Shown: piece after piece, positions 12,385 through 24,852 of the stretch
Layout: every line of letters starts with the position of its first letter
How positions within the stretch are numbered: the stretch's first letter is position 1
Source: Rotaria macrura
Taxonomy: Eukaryota > Rotifera > Eurotatoria > Philodinida > Philodinidae
DNA: 64,000 nucleotides
Assembly (NCBI GenBank): GCA_900239685.1
Contig: OENT01000895.1
Span: forward strand, 1 to 64,000
Direction of reading: 5' to 3'
Translations under genes and position numbers: made by a program
The notes under the pieces: model-generated
What the model was told of the DNA's origin: nothing
Databases searched by the model: none
Seen by the model: the letters and a program-made list of their open reading frames with translations, nothing else

Positions 12385-14163
12385 CGTATCAATTATCTAT
12401 TTATTATACAAGGTTGAATGTGCATTCGTTTCGTATTATTAGATAGAGATGATAAACGAACTCAATTAACGCAGTTTTCTTTTTGTTGTTTTCTTTTTCT
12501 GTACGACAATCTTTCGTTTTTTTACTAAACGAAAAAAATTGTGGGTTTTAAACAAAGAGAAAAAAGAATTTAGTGTAAAATAAATATTCATTCAAAATTG
12601 GATGTTAAAATACTATTATTATTCAAAAGAAACGGAATCCTTAATAGTTTTAAAACACAGTGCGAACTAATTTGAAAAATCAAGGAATACTTAATTGAAA
12701 GGAGTTTCTTTCGTTTGAAAAAAATCTATTGGACTAAATTTTGTTTTGAAAACAAACATGCAACTTGATCAAACGTAGCATAAAACCTTGGTGTATTTCA
12801 CAAGCTCCTGTTTCTTGAAGAAGAATTTCAAAGTTGACATTAGAACCCTCAGAACTCAAATCTTTAAGAGACGGTTGTAGATGCTGTCCCAGGGAAATTA
12901 GTTTTGGGCGAACAATACATACTTTCAAACCATCTTATATTCCTTCAAATAACACTCATTTGTAGAGAGTTGACACAATGTTACGTGAGTAATTCATTGA
13001 CGGTACACGACTTCTCAAAATTTTCATCTTCATTTTCTTCTATTCATACAAACGGCTTAATTTATTTAATTAAAATAAACTTTCTTTTTTTTCAACATAT
13101 AATGACAAATATGCAACTCGATTGAAGTTTGACGTGAGATAAAGATCACTGATTGTGAGAGAGAAGAAAACACTCGATTTCGTCGGTAACAATGAGTTGG
13201 AAAGCGGAAGATTTGCAGCTTGTTCATCAGTTGATAAGTAACTGACATTTTCTTATATTCTAGATAACTTTATCGTCAATCAATTATATACTGACACTTT
13301 TAATCCGCTATTTGTTTTTCTTGTTCTTTGTACTCGCTTAAAGCCTCGATCGATGACGAAATGAATTTCCCACTATGTTGATCATCGAGAACCCATAAAA
13401 AGAGAATCGAAAATATCATTTATTGAAAGCTGAGCATTATATGTAACAAAAAGATAATCATCTGTAAGTATTTAGAAGTTAACTTTGTTGTACCCGTTTA
13501 TTTTATCATTAAAAAAAGTCTTCGAATCCACAGATTGAAACAAACTGAGAAAAAGATGCGTCAATCAGTTACATGTTCAACGGAAAATATTAGTTTTTTT
13601 TTATTAGTGTACATAATGTCTTTTTAGGACTTCTCAGTCAATATCATTAACATATGACCATAGAACGCGGAATCATCGGAAAACAGAAATACTTGAGTAT
13701 TCTGCATGCATAAGTTTGATATTATATACCAAGCTCAAGAAATCCAATGTGTCAAAGTTCAGAGTAGAGGTCTAGATTGGATAAATATAACATCGGTAGA
13801 GTATCATCATGTTTTAGTATTGAGTGAGTCAACTACGAAACGCACATGTATTCGAGACACTCTGTTTGCTCATCGCATTTACACGGCTACATTTTACATC
13901 ACACTTGAGTAAGTGTGATAAGAAAAAAGCACTCCTGGTTATTCTAACAATCGAAAGTTTTGGAGAAGTTTCTGTATTTTGATTCTTCTATTGTTATATT
14001 CATATCAAGCTTAATATATCGGCGATATTATTTGCAATACTAATGTCATCTCATTCGAATAAAGTATTTGTCTTCTGACAATATGTTATTTATGTCAAGC
14101 ATCATGAAAGATGACAGTCAATATTAATTGGCGCCTTGAGATTGAATTATTTTGTCATGATTT
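12385..14163. other. Intergenic, nothing recognised
   Basis: AT-rich sequence after the GH13 gene. Short open frames on both strands near 12.9, 13.1 and 13.7 kb lack domains and splice partners. Confidence 0.5.
12579..12584 (+). terminator. Polyadenylation signal of the GH13 gene
   Basis: AATAAA lies 195 bases after the GH13 stop codon, the first canonical hexamer downstream on this strand. Confidence 0.45.
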
Positions 14164-14433
14164 ATGCACATTGCATCCTCTTTCCCTATTTCTAATTCGA
14201 CAACATCGACTGCTTATCAACATTTTATTACGACTGATTCAAAAATCATTTCGATCATTGTTATTCTTCTGATACCAATAATTCTCATATGTTTAGCTAT
14301 AGTGTATTTTTTTTATAAACGATATCTAAGAAAGAAATTGAATCAAAGAAGAGAACGCAGTATTACTCTAGATAGTGAACGGACGTCGTCTATGGATCAT
14401 CGTAGCATCACTTCAATAGATGAAAATAATTAG
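14164..14433 (+). CDS. Small single-pass membrane protein, or last exon of one
   Basis: An 89-residue frame with a short Ser/Thr-rich N-terminal part, one strong hydrophobic segment at about residues 30-51 (IISIIVILLIPIILICLAIV), a basic stop-transfer cluster (KRYLRKK) and a hydrophilic Ser/Asp tail with repeated RSIT motifs. The order fits a type I or signal-anchor membrane protein with a cytosolic tail. AATAAA occurs at about 14456 shortly after the stop. The first methionine is used as start, but an upstream exon could supply an ectodomain; I could not find one. Family unknown. The frame just downstream (14434-14646) is probably untranslated. Confidence 0.45.
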   Translation: MHIASSFPISNSTTSTAYQHFITTDSKIISIIVILLIPIILICLAIVYFFYKRYLRKKLNQRRERSITLDSERTSSMDHRSITSIDENN

Positions 14434-15800
14434 ATGCATCGATGTAAACATTATGAAATAAAAACATTTGTAATTTATTCCGATAATGAAGATTTGGATA
14501 TAGGAAAACCAGAACAAACGACAGGACTCCGATTGCCATGTTCTAAACAACATTGTTTTAGTCTGTTCAAGACCTTTTCACATTTATCTGGATTGTATGT
14601 ATGCTCTAGAAAGTTTTGTTGTTGTTTTGTTTTTACAAAGAAGTAAATTTTTCATAGTTAAACTTTCTTACTGCTCAGACATGTTTGCAAATCACAGGCA
14701 AATTTTTGACAAAATTCTGTTTGTGCACTGATGTTTTCATTCATTATACTGGGTTGTTCAGAAAAATTACTAGTGTTTATGATGAATGAATGATAAATAA
14801 AATACTCGAAGTATTTTATTGGCGAAGACGCTCGCATTAAGTCTTAATAGATGGCTCTGTCTTCGTAGTTAATCGTGAATGCCACTTTTGGAAAAGAAGT
14901 CTAGATAAATCTGTATAGTGAAATTTTGTCAGTGGAAAAAATAGCTCTTAAAGTTATGCGCAAAAAATGCTCCCTTGTCATTGATTTAAATTCTACAAAC
15001 GAGAATTACCATTTCAAACGTACTTTAATGTCAAAAACTGTAATAATAAATTCGTTTGATAATATTAAATCATTCAAGAAAAAATGTAAATCATGTCAAT
15101 GAATGAGATACGTGCTTAGAATTCATTTATATGTTGGAAAAACAAGACAAAACATTATAATTACTTTTCTTATTAATGCGATGAATAATAAAGGAATCGA
15201 TTTACGAACTTTTCTTCTCACGCTTGTTAAGACCATAAAGTTGTTTGGGCATATTAGGCATATATTGCCTGTTGTATATTGTTTCAAAATAAAACTTTAA
15301 ATAATTATTCACATTCTTAATACTAGAGTGAAAATTGAAAAATCAATATTTTTCTTTGTCTTTCTTTTTTTATTTTCAAGTAAAATGACTTCCGAAAAAC
15401 TTCACTCAGAACAGTTGATTGAATCGCCTAGCACTTTCGATAACCTTCAAGTATTTCTTTTCTTCGTATAACTATAAGAGAAAATATCATTGTTATTGAT
15501 GTCGCTTTTATTTGATTTTCTTTCGTCGCCTTTTTTCTATTAATTGACAATCTTTAGTTGAAATTGTTAACTGTCGAGCGGCTTCATAATCAACGATTTT
15601 CTTTTTTTCTTCTATGAGACAACACTATTGGCCGACACTTGTCAGTCACCATTAAGAGAAATAGAATTTTAAGATTTATGGTAAGAAAAAAAGAAAATAT
15701 CATCACCGGGACCTGTCACTACCATAATCGAAATATTAAAATAAAATAAACGAGTGTTTTCGTCATTTATTCTCTGTGGTCATAAAATATACGAGAAAGC
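14434..15800. other. Intergenic, nothing recognised
   Basis: No exon chain found. TATA-like ATAAAATATA lies close to the next gene's start codon (about 15782-15791). Confidence 0.5.
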
Positions 15801-18168
15801 ATGACGACAGCATTAATTATTGATCGTGTGAATAATCACAGGTGCTCATTCCCATTAGAAGACACGCAATCAGCATCGAGAAAAACTTATTATGAATTTT
15901 ATCAACTTAAATTACGACAACTATTGACAGAAAATCGATATCGTGAAGAGAACTATGTTAAATATTCCAAACAAAATCAATCAAAAACTCAATTGAATCA
16001 TAAGTTACTGCATAAAGAATATATGAATCGTATTCGAGAAACAGCAAAACTACACGCAATGAATTCTAATCAAGGAAAAAGATGCGACAGTGTTGTATCG
16101 ATTAATAATCAGCATAAAAAAGGTCTAGTTACTTTTACTGTAACATCAACGAATCTTTCATCATTAAATACACCATTATCAACAGATTCTACAACAAAAC
16201 CTATTTTGAAGGCAAAACAATCTTCATCGTAAGTTATTTTTGAAAAAAGCAAGGATAAAAATCTTTCAATTTATGATGATAAGATGTTATCGGCAATATA
16301 TCTGTTTTAAGGTAACTTTTTTTCTAATATGAATAGTTTGAATATTGATTGAAACAATGCGTTTGCTCAAGTATGAATTCATGGTAAACAAAAGTATAAT
16401 GCTAGTGTTCGTTGAATGACTATATCAACTTGAATATTCCTTCGGATAGATTTTAACTATCCTACGTCGTTTAGACGATGAAATACATAAATAAGATTGT
16501 TTTATGTAAACTGTAGTGATCCCATTGAAAAAAGTAAATGTTCACCAGAATCGTTCACATAAAGAAATACACTCGATAAACATGCAGAATCTAATTTCAA
16601 AAACTTATATGATTTCTCTCATCACTACTTTCAAAGACATGTTATTATCAGAAAAAGTAAGAAACCTTTTCGTTTTTATCGTGTTTATATTCCTTTCTAT
16701 CACGCACCTTTCAATTCTCCAACAAGCTTCATTTTAGTTAATTACTTTTTTCTTTATTCGGAAGAGTATGTAAAAATGGAGAGTCTGTCTATTCTCTGAA
16801 TAAAACTTTATAACTATCATGATCAAAAGTAACTCTTATAGAATAAAGTGCCATTATATTTTGCAAATCATCGAGATATAAAATTTTTCTTCAGAATGAA
16901 ACGTTAGAATCTTTAAAAAAGAATACCACAAGATGACATGTTTTTTCTCTTAAAGAAGAAATGAATCCATATCTTGAAGGTTGCCAACAACTTTGAATTA
17001 TAAAGTAGTTTTTTTTTTGAATGTGATTTGTTGAATAACTTTAAAAAAAATTCATCATGATAGACTTTCACATATTTTTCCTTAAAGATGTTCACTGTAG
17101 TTTGAATATATTTTGAAAATCATTAAGGGAATCATCTTAAGACGGGAAAGGGGACGGTGGTTGTTTTGCTTTGACATTTTCTTCTTGTCCAAAACATTGT
17201 AACCGATCATGGTGAAACATTTATCAAAGATCAAGTGTAAATATTAAAGAGCTATGCATTCACGCAAAAAAAACATGTGTCAAGTGAATTTCTATCGTTG
17301 TACTTTGAAAATGTTGTATTGTCAATACACAGTTGAGTTGTTTATTTTTGCTTTCGAATTTCTAATTTCAATTTACATAATCTGGAGTTTCGAGCCACAA
17401 GTTTAAACATTGAATGTTGATGCAATCTAATTATGCACAGCGAAAACATTTAAGTAGAACAAAGATTGTAAGAAGAAAAACTGATATCAAGTTGCATCCG
17501 ATCAAATTTTATTGAAGTCTACAGAAAATAGAATGTTGTAGCTCTAAAAAGCATATCGATTATCACATACATGCCACATGAATACATTTGAGAAAAATTT
17601 TTATTCGAACGTGTAATCTCATTAGTCTTAAAGTTCTATTGATTGTATTGCATGTGTTCCAGAATTAGAAGCAGTCAACAGAAACGTATAAGAGCTTCTT
17701 CAAAGTATTATAATATGAACGTAATCGATTAGCAAATTGTCATCTACGCATCTATATGAACATATAGAAAAATATTTCGATTCTATTCAATTATTTAGAT
17801 TATCGAAACGACAACGTCTACCAAGTTCTACATCGAAGCATCAGAAGAAATTTCATAAAAAAGTACTATTGAAAACTCCAACCATTGAAACTGATGGTGT
17901 CAGTGATGATGCTCAAATTGATCATGGTACTGATCTATTAAGATCAAATGCTTTTTTATACACAAACGTATCATCATCGTCTGACAATTATACTCGCGAG
18001 AATCATCAACATGTTCGACGATCGGTACTTAATACAATAATGCTTCATCTTCAAACGAATACACCAACTGGTGTTTCAAAATGGGATTTATATCATGATT
18101 TGAATGAAAAATTTTCTGCTAGTATATCTCCAACCAATTATAGAAGTTTTGAACGTATTATGCTATGA
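15801..18168 (+). CDS. Unrecognised two-exon gene, 287 residues
   Basis: Exon 1 (15801-16228) ends at a consensus donor TCATC|GTAAGT and exon 2 (17733-18168) begins after GATTAG; joining them keeps the frame and gives 287 residues. The first half has a Tyr/Gln/Arg-rich helical region (about residues 25-90) and a Ser/Thr-rich tail; the second half has a basic patch and a C-terminal segment, about 240-287, that looks folded (VSKWDLYHDLNEKFS). No signal peptide or membrane segment. No known domain recognised. The 1.5-kb intron is unusually long for this window; the alternative is two separate genes. A polyadenylation hexamer lies near 18244. Confidence 0.55.
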
Positions 18169-18540
18169 ACGATGTGTTCGCTTTTTGTATTTCTTTGAAA
18201 GAATAACATTTTAATTGTTCATTAATAGAAAGTATCATGTTTGAATAAATGATATTATTTTCAAAGATTAAGAGCTATTCTTTACTTACATTAACTTTAG
18301 ATATTTAACGCGATTGATTACATAAAATTAGGATATTCGAGTTGATCCCTTTTTGTGTTCTAAGCATGTAAGTACACACAGACAGAAGCGAACGAAAGAA
18401 CATGTTTGTCAACTTATTGATGATGAAGATCGATGTCTCTTTCTATTCTTATTATATGTATACATGTGTTCAACTGATGCAGTTTCAACTTTATTTATGC
18501 AAGAGATCATATAATTTGTTTTACTTTTTCTGTTCATAAA

Positions 18541-19829
18541 ATGCCAGTAACAATCATAATTTTTCTACAAATTTTATTTGTGACTATAATTATAATTCAT
18601 GGCGAAGATAGTTTTGATTGTACAGGTTATGAAGATGATTCGTATCATGCGATCGCAGATGCTGACGATTGTCGACGTTATTGGCATTGTATTTATGTTA
18701 ATACAGTGTATATGCATGCAGTTAAACGCGTTTGTCCAGCTGGAACTGAATTCGATGCAACGTTAAGTAAATGTGAAACATCTGCTTTAGTAAGTATTCA
18801 CGTTTCATTTTAAATCATTGCATGTCATATGAAATTTTTTAAAGGTGGATTGTAAGGCGACTCTTTTATTTGATAAGTCAAGAACAACATCGACAACCAA
18901 AGCATGGAAATGGAAATATTCAAGATTATTTTCACAAAAATATTGGAAGACAACGATGCCATCCTTTTTAGCAACAAGAAAACATCGCATATTTGACATA
19001 GGAGATTCTGCTGATCATGAAATAACTGCAGCGATGATACCAGATTCTGAAACAGCAGAATACATTCAAGTATTACCATTTACTGTACCTCAATCGACAA
19101 CTAGTTTCGTTCATAAAGTGAGTATTATGTAAAACAGTTCACAGTGAAAATTTGTCTTTCATCTATATTAAAAAGCTTTCAAACGAATTTCATGCTCTAC
19201 TATCAAACCGTCGACCGTATAAGAATAGAGTATCATCAGCCAAACTTTTTCAGCCGGGTGAACCAGAAAAAGAAGCAGAATCATATAAATCAACGACAAA
19301 ACAACAATTACGACGTACTCGCGCTACGATTAAATCGACTTCAACACAAACATCGACAGCATTGTCATCAGCAACATTATTCATCACAAGCGAAACACCA
19401 ACGACAACAAGCATAACTGCAACATCAACAATGCTCATGACAACGACGAAGACAAATCCAACAACTATGATATCATATCTTCCTTCAACATTACTAACAA
19501 GAATGCTGACTCAATCGGACACGACAATAAATTGGAATCCATCATTTCGATTTGGCGGTAAAAACCGACGCAATAATATGACATTATACATTTTAACAAG
19601 CGATGATCATAAAATTCGACGATTTTCAATCAATCATACACGCGGATTCTTAATCAATTGTAATCAATTACGACGACGACTTCTAGGTCGTCGTCGATTA
19701 CGAGATACTTTTCAAGTGACAGCAGATACTACTTCAATCATAAAAAATTCCTCAACTTCATCAATACATAGATTTCATCATAATATATTCTCATTAACAA
19801 TGATATCTTTCTTTTTTTTACAAAAATAA
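18541..19829 (+). CDS. Secreted chitin-binding (CBM14 / peritrophin-A) mucin-like protein
   Basis: Three exons (18541-18789, 18845-19117, 19176-19829), all phase 0, give 391 residues. Residues 1-21 form a hydrophobic signal peptide ending IIHG. Residues about 26-88 contain six cysteines in the peritrophin-A arrangement (FDC, DDC, WHC, RVC, SKC and VDC; the last is created by the first splice), with the aromatic YWHC expected of chitin binding. After a short basic region comes a Thr/Ser-rich stretch (about 215-275) typical of O-glycosylated mucins, then an Arg-rich part. The extreme C-terminus is hydrophobic and could be a GPI-attachment signal. Probable role: extracellular cuticle, jaw, eggshell or gut-lining protein. 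It faces the next gene tail to tail with 184 bases between stops. Confidence 0.8.
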
Positions 19830-20013
19830 TTATAATTACGTAGATATTATATTCCCCCCGCCCCCCGAAAAAAGAAAAGAAAAAAAAGAGTATAAAATGT
19901 ATATATTTGTTTTTTGTTTGTTTTTCATGAATGAAATATCGATTGTAGACGAAAGAAACCTAGATATAAAGAAATAATTATTCCTAATAAAATAATTTAG
20001 ATTCGAACCTGTG

Positions 20014-22369
20014 TTATGATGCTCGAACTTGAACGATCGGTGGTTTTGTTGCATGCGCTTGATGCGGACACGTGAATCCGTCTGATCTATGAAAATATTT
20101 TTTCTTTCAACATTAAAGAAAAACGAATTTTCTATCGTTTAAAAATTCTTACCGGCTTATATCCCAAACATGATGATGAATAAGTTGTTTTTCACACATT
20201 TCACATTGAATACGTTGATGTGTACGAGTACGACCTAATTTTCTTGTAGCCGATTTTGTACGGAGAGGTGGTGGTGCTGGTACTTGTTTAGATGATGTCT
20301 GTTGTTTGGTTGGAATATCATAACCCATAATGGGTTGCGTTAAGACATCATGTAAAATTTTCATTGCTGACTCACGCTCTATAGAAACAATTAATAATTG
20401 AAATGCTATGTTTTGTTTTGTTTTTCAATTTTTAACCTTTATCCGTAGCATTTCGGACCCAAGTACCAAAATCATTTGTTCGCATGGAACTGTTATTATT
20501 ATTATTTGTTGGTACCGACGTTGTCGATTGTTGTTGATTACGGTAGGCAATCTGTTTTAAATGAAAGACACCTGATTCGTTAAATAGATTTCACTTACAA
20601 ATGACTCATTCTTATTATCCGATGGCAACGCTGGAAGACGATAAACAAAACCATCAGACTTCTTTTCATTGTTAGTCCTTAAAGTTTTCAAGTATTCATC
20701 TTGTGCTATATTGGCTGTTTCAAGCGCTTCAACATATTCATATGGTAAACCATCAACATCAACAGGCTGTATGAAAATTGATGACGTCTCATGTTCTTCA
20801 ATTTTAATGTCATCATCATTTGACCAAGCATCATCTTTTACTGTTGTAATTTGATTAGATGGTGATTGTTCTTCTTTAGATTCAACCATAGAGGGTGGGG
20901 ATATCGGTTTAGGAATATCACTTGTATGTGCTGGACATGTGTGGGGACGCGGTGGGTAGTTGTCGATAGACGGATTGTATCGATGTTTTTCAATACGATG
21001 TCGTGCAGCACGTAAATCAGTCGGTGTTGGAGGAATATTAAAATCAAGAAAATTTCGTTGCTCCGTCGATTGAGCCACTGGATGTTGAGAAAGAGCAGTG
21101 TCCGATCTTGGCATCGGTTGAGATGGTTTTTCTTGTTGCTGTTGCTGTTGCTGTTGTTGCTGTTCCGTAATCGGAGTCGGTTCTGTCTGTGGTCGAACAA
21201 GTGGTGAAGGAATTTTTAATTGTCCCAAACGTTGTTTAATATCAATTAAATATTGAGGTGTTTTAGGATGCGGATAAGTAAGCCAATGACGACTGTTATC
21301 ATTGTTTGCATCAATATGAGCCTTTTCTCTTCCCTCTTTTATGATTCGTCGATTGTCTAATGATGTTGCTGGACGCCATACTTCTACGAGAAGCAAATAT
21401 TAAAATATACGAATTTCAATTATCAAGAATCTTTTTTTGGTAACATAGACTGGTTTATTCCTATTTTCTGGTAAAACGCACGCAAAGAAACTTGTCGATT
21501 TCATTTTACGGTTAAATAGAAATTCGCTCGATAATTTGGACAAGGTTTTTTTGGACGATCCTAATGTTTAGTTCAACTTATAAGATAATAAACACATATT
21601 TTCTCATCGTAGACAGATAAGAGTATAAGTAAATTTTGTGAGAAAATACAATAGAAGAAGTGGTCATACTTGAAATTCATTTTTTTTCTCTTGAATTGCA
21701 AGAGTTGTCTAGCTTAGATATGAGTATTTTTCTATGTCTAATTAAACCATTTTCAGGTAAACTTGAGATCACCTTTCAGAAGAACGCGAAACAAGACTTA
21801 AAGACTACTGTAATAGAATTTTGATTGAGTACATTTAAAAAAACCTCTTTACCTTCGGTAGCAGTTGGTTGCGATGCTGGTTGCGACCGGTGTGATGTTC
21901 TTGAATTACAGGTGGCTTCCTAACAAAAAACGGATCAGAATACTTTTATATGAATAATCATCTAGATAGCAGACAGACTGACTCTATTAATTGAAGCAGG
22001 TCGTTTTATTTCGACAATAGGAACCAGTGTCTCGTCCAAAATAGCAGGTGCTGTTTTTGATGAAGGGCACCGATATGGCACAGGTGTCAATGGTCCTCGG
22101 TTATCCTCATTGGTTTTTGTTGAAATAGCCAGTTGATTTTCTGCTTGCTCTTCTTTTTTACCTGAAGTTGAACGAACATTTGTTTGTTGTAGTTTTTGTT
22201 GCTGTTGTTTTCGTAGTTGTCTCTGGTACTGCTGACCATACGTTGAAACCCTCTTATCTTTATTAGTTGACCGATATTTTCTCCATTTGTACGTATCAGC
22301 ATATGTTGTATTTGATGTTTTCCATCCAAGTGGATCATGTAATAATGGCTGAAAGATTACAGACGACAT
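20014..22369 (-). CDS. Unrecognised six-exon gene, 550 residues, with polyglutamine tract
   Basis: Exons in order of reading: 21983-22369, 21853-21919, 20599-21383, 20437-20551, 20153-20378, 20014-20086. Phases match throughout and give 550 residues. The protein is largely hydrophilic and disordered. Conserved-looking islands are LLHDPLGWKTSNTTYADTYK near the N-terminus, WRPATSLDNRRIIKEGREKA and SRHWLTYPHPKTPQYLID (about 150-210), NDFGTWVRNATDK, and a C-terminal part with a CEMCEK pair and CPHQAH that could bind a metal. A CAG-type repeat encodes about ten glutamines near residue 235. No signal peptide or membrane segment. Short Trp/Tyr/Pro motifs of this kind occur in ciliary microtubule-associated proteins, but that is only a hint. 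The start at 22369 is the first methionine in frame; an AG just upstream of FQPLL leaves room for a further exon. Confidence 0.7.
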
Positions 22370-23394
22370 ATTTTGTAGGCCTATTGAAAAAATGACAAAG
22401 TGAAAAAAAAATTGAAATTGTATGATAAAGAATGAAAAAAAAAGATTCGACAATAGATGCAAACGAGTGAAAAAAGGCGAGAAAAAAATGAGAAACAAAA
22501 TCATTTTCTTGCATGCACACATGTATGTGCATTACAAGTTGGTTACCGATGATGTTGGTCGTTATGGATTGATTTGATGACAAAGCTACTTTCAAACACC
22601 CTCAAACGTTTCTACTGCATTCGCTCACAACTCTTTCGTTTCTGTTAATTGAAAGAGAACTATAATAACAACAACTGTAGCTGTAACAGGCGAAGTATTA
22701 CTATCAACATTTGATAGAGAACGATTTGCCCGATTGCCGATTTTCTTTCTTTGAAAATTGACTCCTTTATTTTTTGGTGAGGCGATGATGTAGTCGTCTT
22801 CGGCTTTGTTTTTACAGCAAGCGAGTAAGTAAACAATGGCAACAAGCAAAAAGTAAAACACATTTGGATTTCATGAAACTGTTCGCGTTTCCACGCATTG
22901 TTTCTGTTATACTTATGAAAACATTCGTTTCTTAATACTATTGTAATACGATAATAAATTTTATTATTTAATATAAATTTAAAAACTAACCTTCACAATA
23001 TTTATATTAATCGTATTGACTGAAAACAATGCTGACATATTCTGATTAAATTAACCGAAGCCAGCAATACACTTTTTGACTATGTAGAGCTTCGTTTATG
23101 TATATGAACAAATATGGAAGACCTTTACATGACTCTATTAATCTATAGATTCTATTGAAAAAAGTTGCATATTAAATGACATATCATACTTTAAATGTGT
23201 ATAGAAAATTCGCTAGATATTCGTGTTTTTATAAAGCATCAAGGTCGTTCATTGAAACCAACGATACGTACAATTCAAATACAATTGATTTTGAAGAGAA
23301 GAATATGTATTTTTCATTTATTTTTTGAATAAACAATGTCTATTTATCATAAAAACTAAAAAAAAACGTACACCTTTTTCAAAATGTTATTTTT
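22370..23394. other. Intergenic between two minus-strand genes
   Basis: Contains overlapping minus-strand frames at 22625-22863 in two registers, one starting with a hydrophobic stretch like a signal peptide, but neither looks conserved. Two TTTATT hexamers near 23315-23335 are minus-strand AATAAA and would serve the fucosyltransferase gene. Confidence 0.4.
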
Positions 23395-24852
23395 TTAACA
23401 TTCATTGCGATGCCATTGATGAATATTCGTATAAAACCGATGTTCATTTTTATATTGCAAATTAAGTCTCATACATAATTCACACATACGTATTGGTTCA
23501 AGATCATATGTCTGATACAAGATTTCATATTTATTTATCCATTGAAAATAATTTCGATAAAGAAAATAATCATTTGCAACAGTATGTAAATATTTGCCGA
23601 GTTGTTTAACTGATTTAAAATCATCAACATGTATGAAGGCCGATGGTGGTATACCAATATCTAGATATGATTGTTTTCGTGGTCCAAACACAATTGGGAT
23701 CATGCCATAATGAAGTGCACGCCATAATTTTTCTGTTATATAATCCGTACATGTTTGAGATTCAAATGCTAGATAAAAAAGTGCCAAGCGATATTGTTCG
23801 ATTTCACATTGTTCATTTTTGTTACATGTAAGTTTTCTATTATTTATACATGAGCCATATGCATTGATAGGAAAATAATGTTTTAATTGTTCATAATATG
23901 TGAGACGTTGTTTTGGTTCACAATTCGATACAAACCATAATGCATGTTTTGAACGATAACGATAGTTAGTTAAAATAGAATTTTCTAATATAAAATCAGT
24001 TATTAAAATACTATGATTCGTTAAAATATAAAGAAAATCTGATGAAAAATTTAAATCTGACACATTCGTGGAATAAAGATTTTTATTATCATTATTATGA
24101 ATTAATAGACCATATGTACCAATTGATATTTCAGAATCTTGTCGAAAACTTAATGTCCAATTAAATTTATATTCGTTTAAGTATTCGATTTGACGATTTG
24201 CTTCATCTATCCATAATATCCATATATCATATGGAGAACGATACTTTTGTTTTTCACGAATATCTTCAAGTTTGATATCAACATGATGAAAGATATTTGC
24301 ACGACGAACATTGTCGTGATTAATAGGAGATTTATTACAATTCCATATGCAATTATTATATGGACATTGTGGATGAAATATTTTTGTTGATGAACAAAAT
24401 TTCGGCCGTTGAAAAACCTTAAGAAGAAAAATTCGAAAAATATGTATCTATTTTTTTTTCAATCTTACAGGAGTTTCTTCGAATATTTCAAATTTCGTTT
24501 GTGAAACATTTTCTAAGTTTTCAATAATACTATATTTGTATACATTGTTCATATCTCTTTGATTAAGTTTTTCAATTTTTCTTCTATAAATATCATGAAA
24601 TATATCTATCCAATTAAAATCAATTTTTCTTCTTTGTTTTTGAACCAATTCAATTTGTTCAATGCGTTCTTCATTTGTTAATAATCTATCTTTTCTCGAT
24701 AATTTTTTCCAATATGATATTTCCATTGGACTTTTAGTCGACGTATGTTCATTTTTAAAAAATATTTTGATTTCTAATATAAATAATAACATGATAAGTA
24801 AAAAACAACATCGTACGAGTACGAAACGTAAACGAGCTATACGTAAATACAT
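23395..24852 (-). CDS. GT10 alpha-1,3-fucosyltransferase
   Basis: Two exons (24469-24852 and 23395-24417), phase 0 junction, give 468 residues. Residues about 10-28 form a single signal-anchor (FVLVRCCFLLIMLLFILEI), making a type II Golgi protein with a short cytosolic N-terminus. A stem with many Lys, Arg and Gln follows. The catalytic part shows the GT10 hallmarks: NWTLSFRQDSEIS followed by YGLL, WFVSNC, the YGSC block, and the nucleotide-sugar site CTDYITEKLWRALHYGMIPI (about 351-370) with the family's conserved tyrosine, glutamate and lysine. Final cysteines (CELCMRL and the terminal C) suit the family's disulfides. It would transfer fucose from GDP-fucose to N-acetylglucosamine in N-glycans or Lewis-type structures; core versus antennal use cannot be told. 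The length is normal and it looks intact. Confidence 0.92.

Noticed and set aside
14434-14646. 70-codon frame directly following the small membrane-protein frame
   Set aside because: Same register but after a stop, with a polyadenylation hexamer near its start; most likely 3' untranslated.
22625-22863. Two overlapping minus-strand frames with a hydrophobic start
   Set aside because: Both registers are open only by composition, there is no promoter or partner exon, and neither shows a conserved motif.
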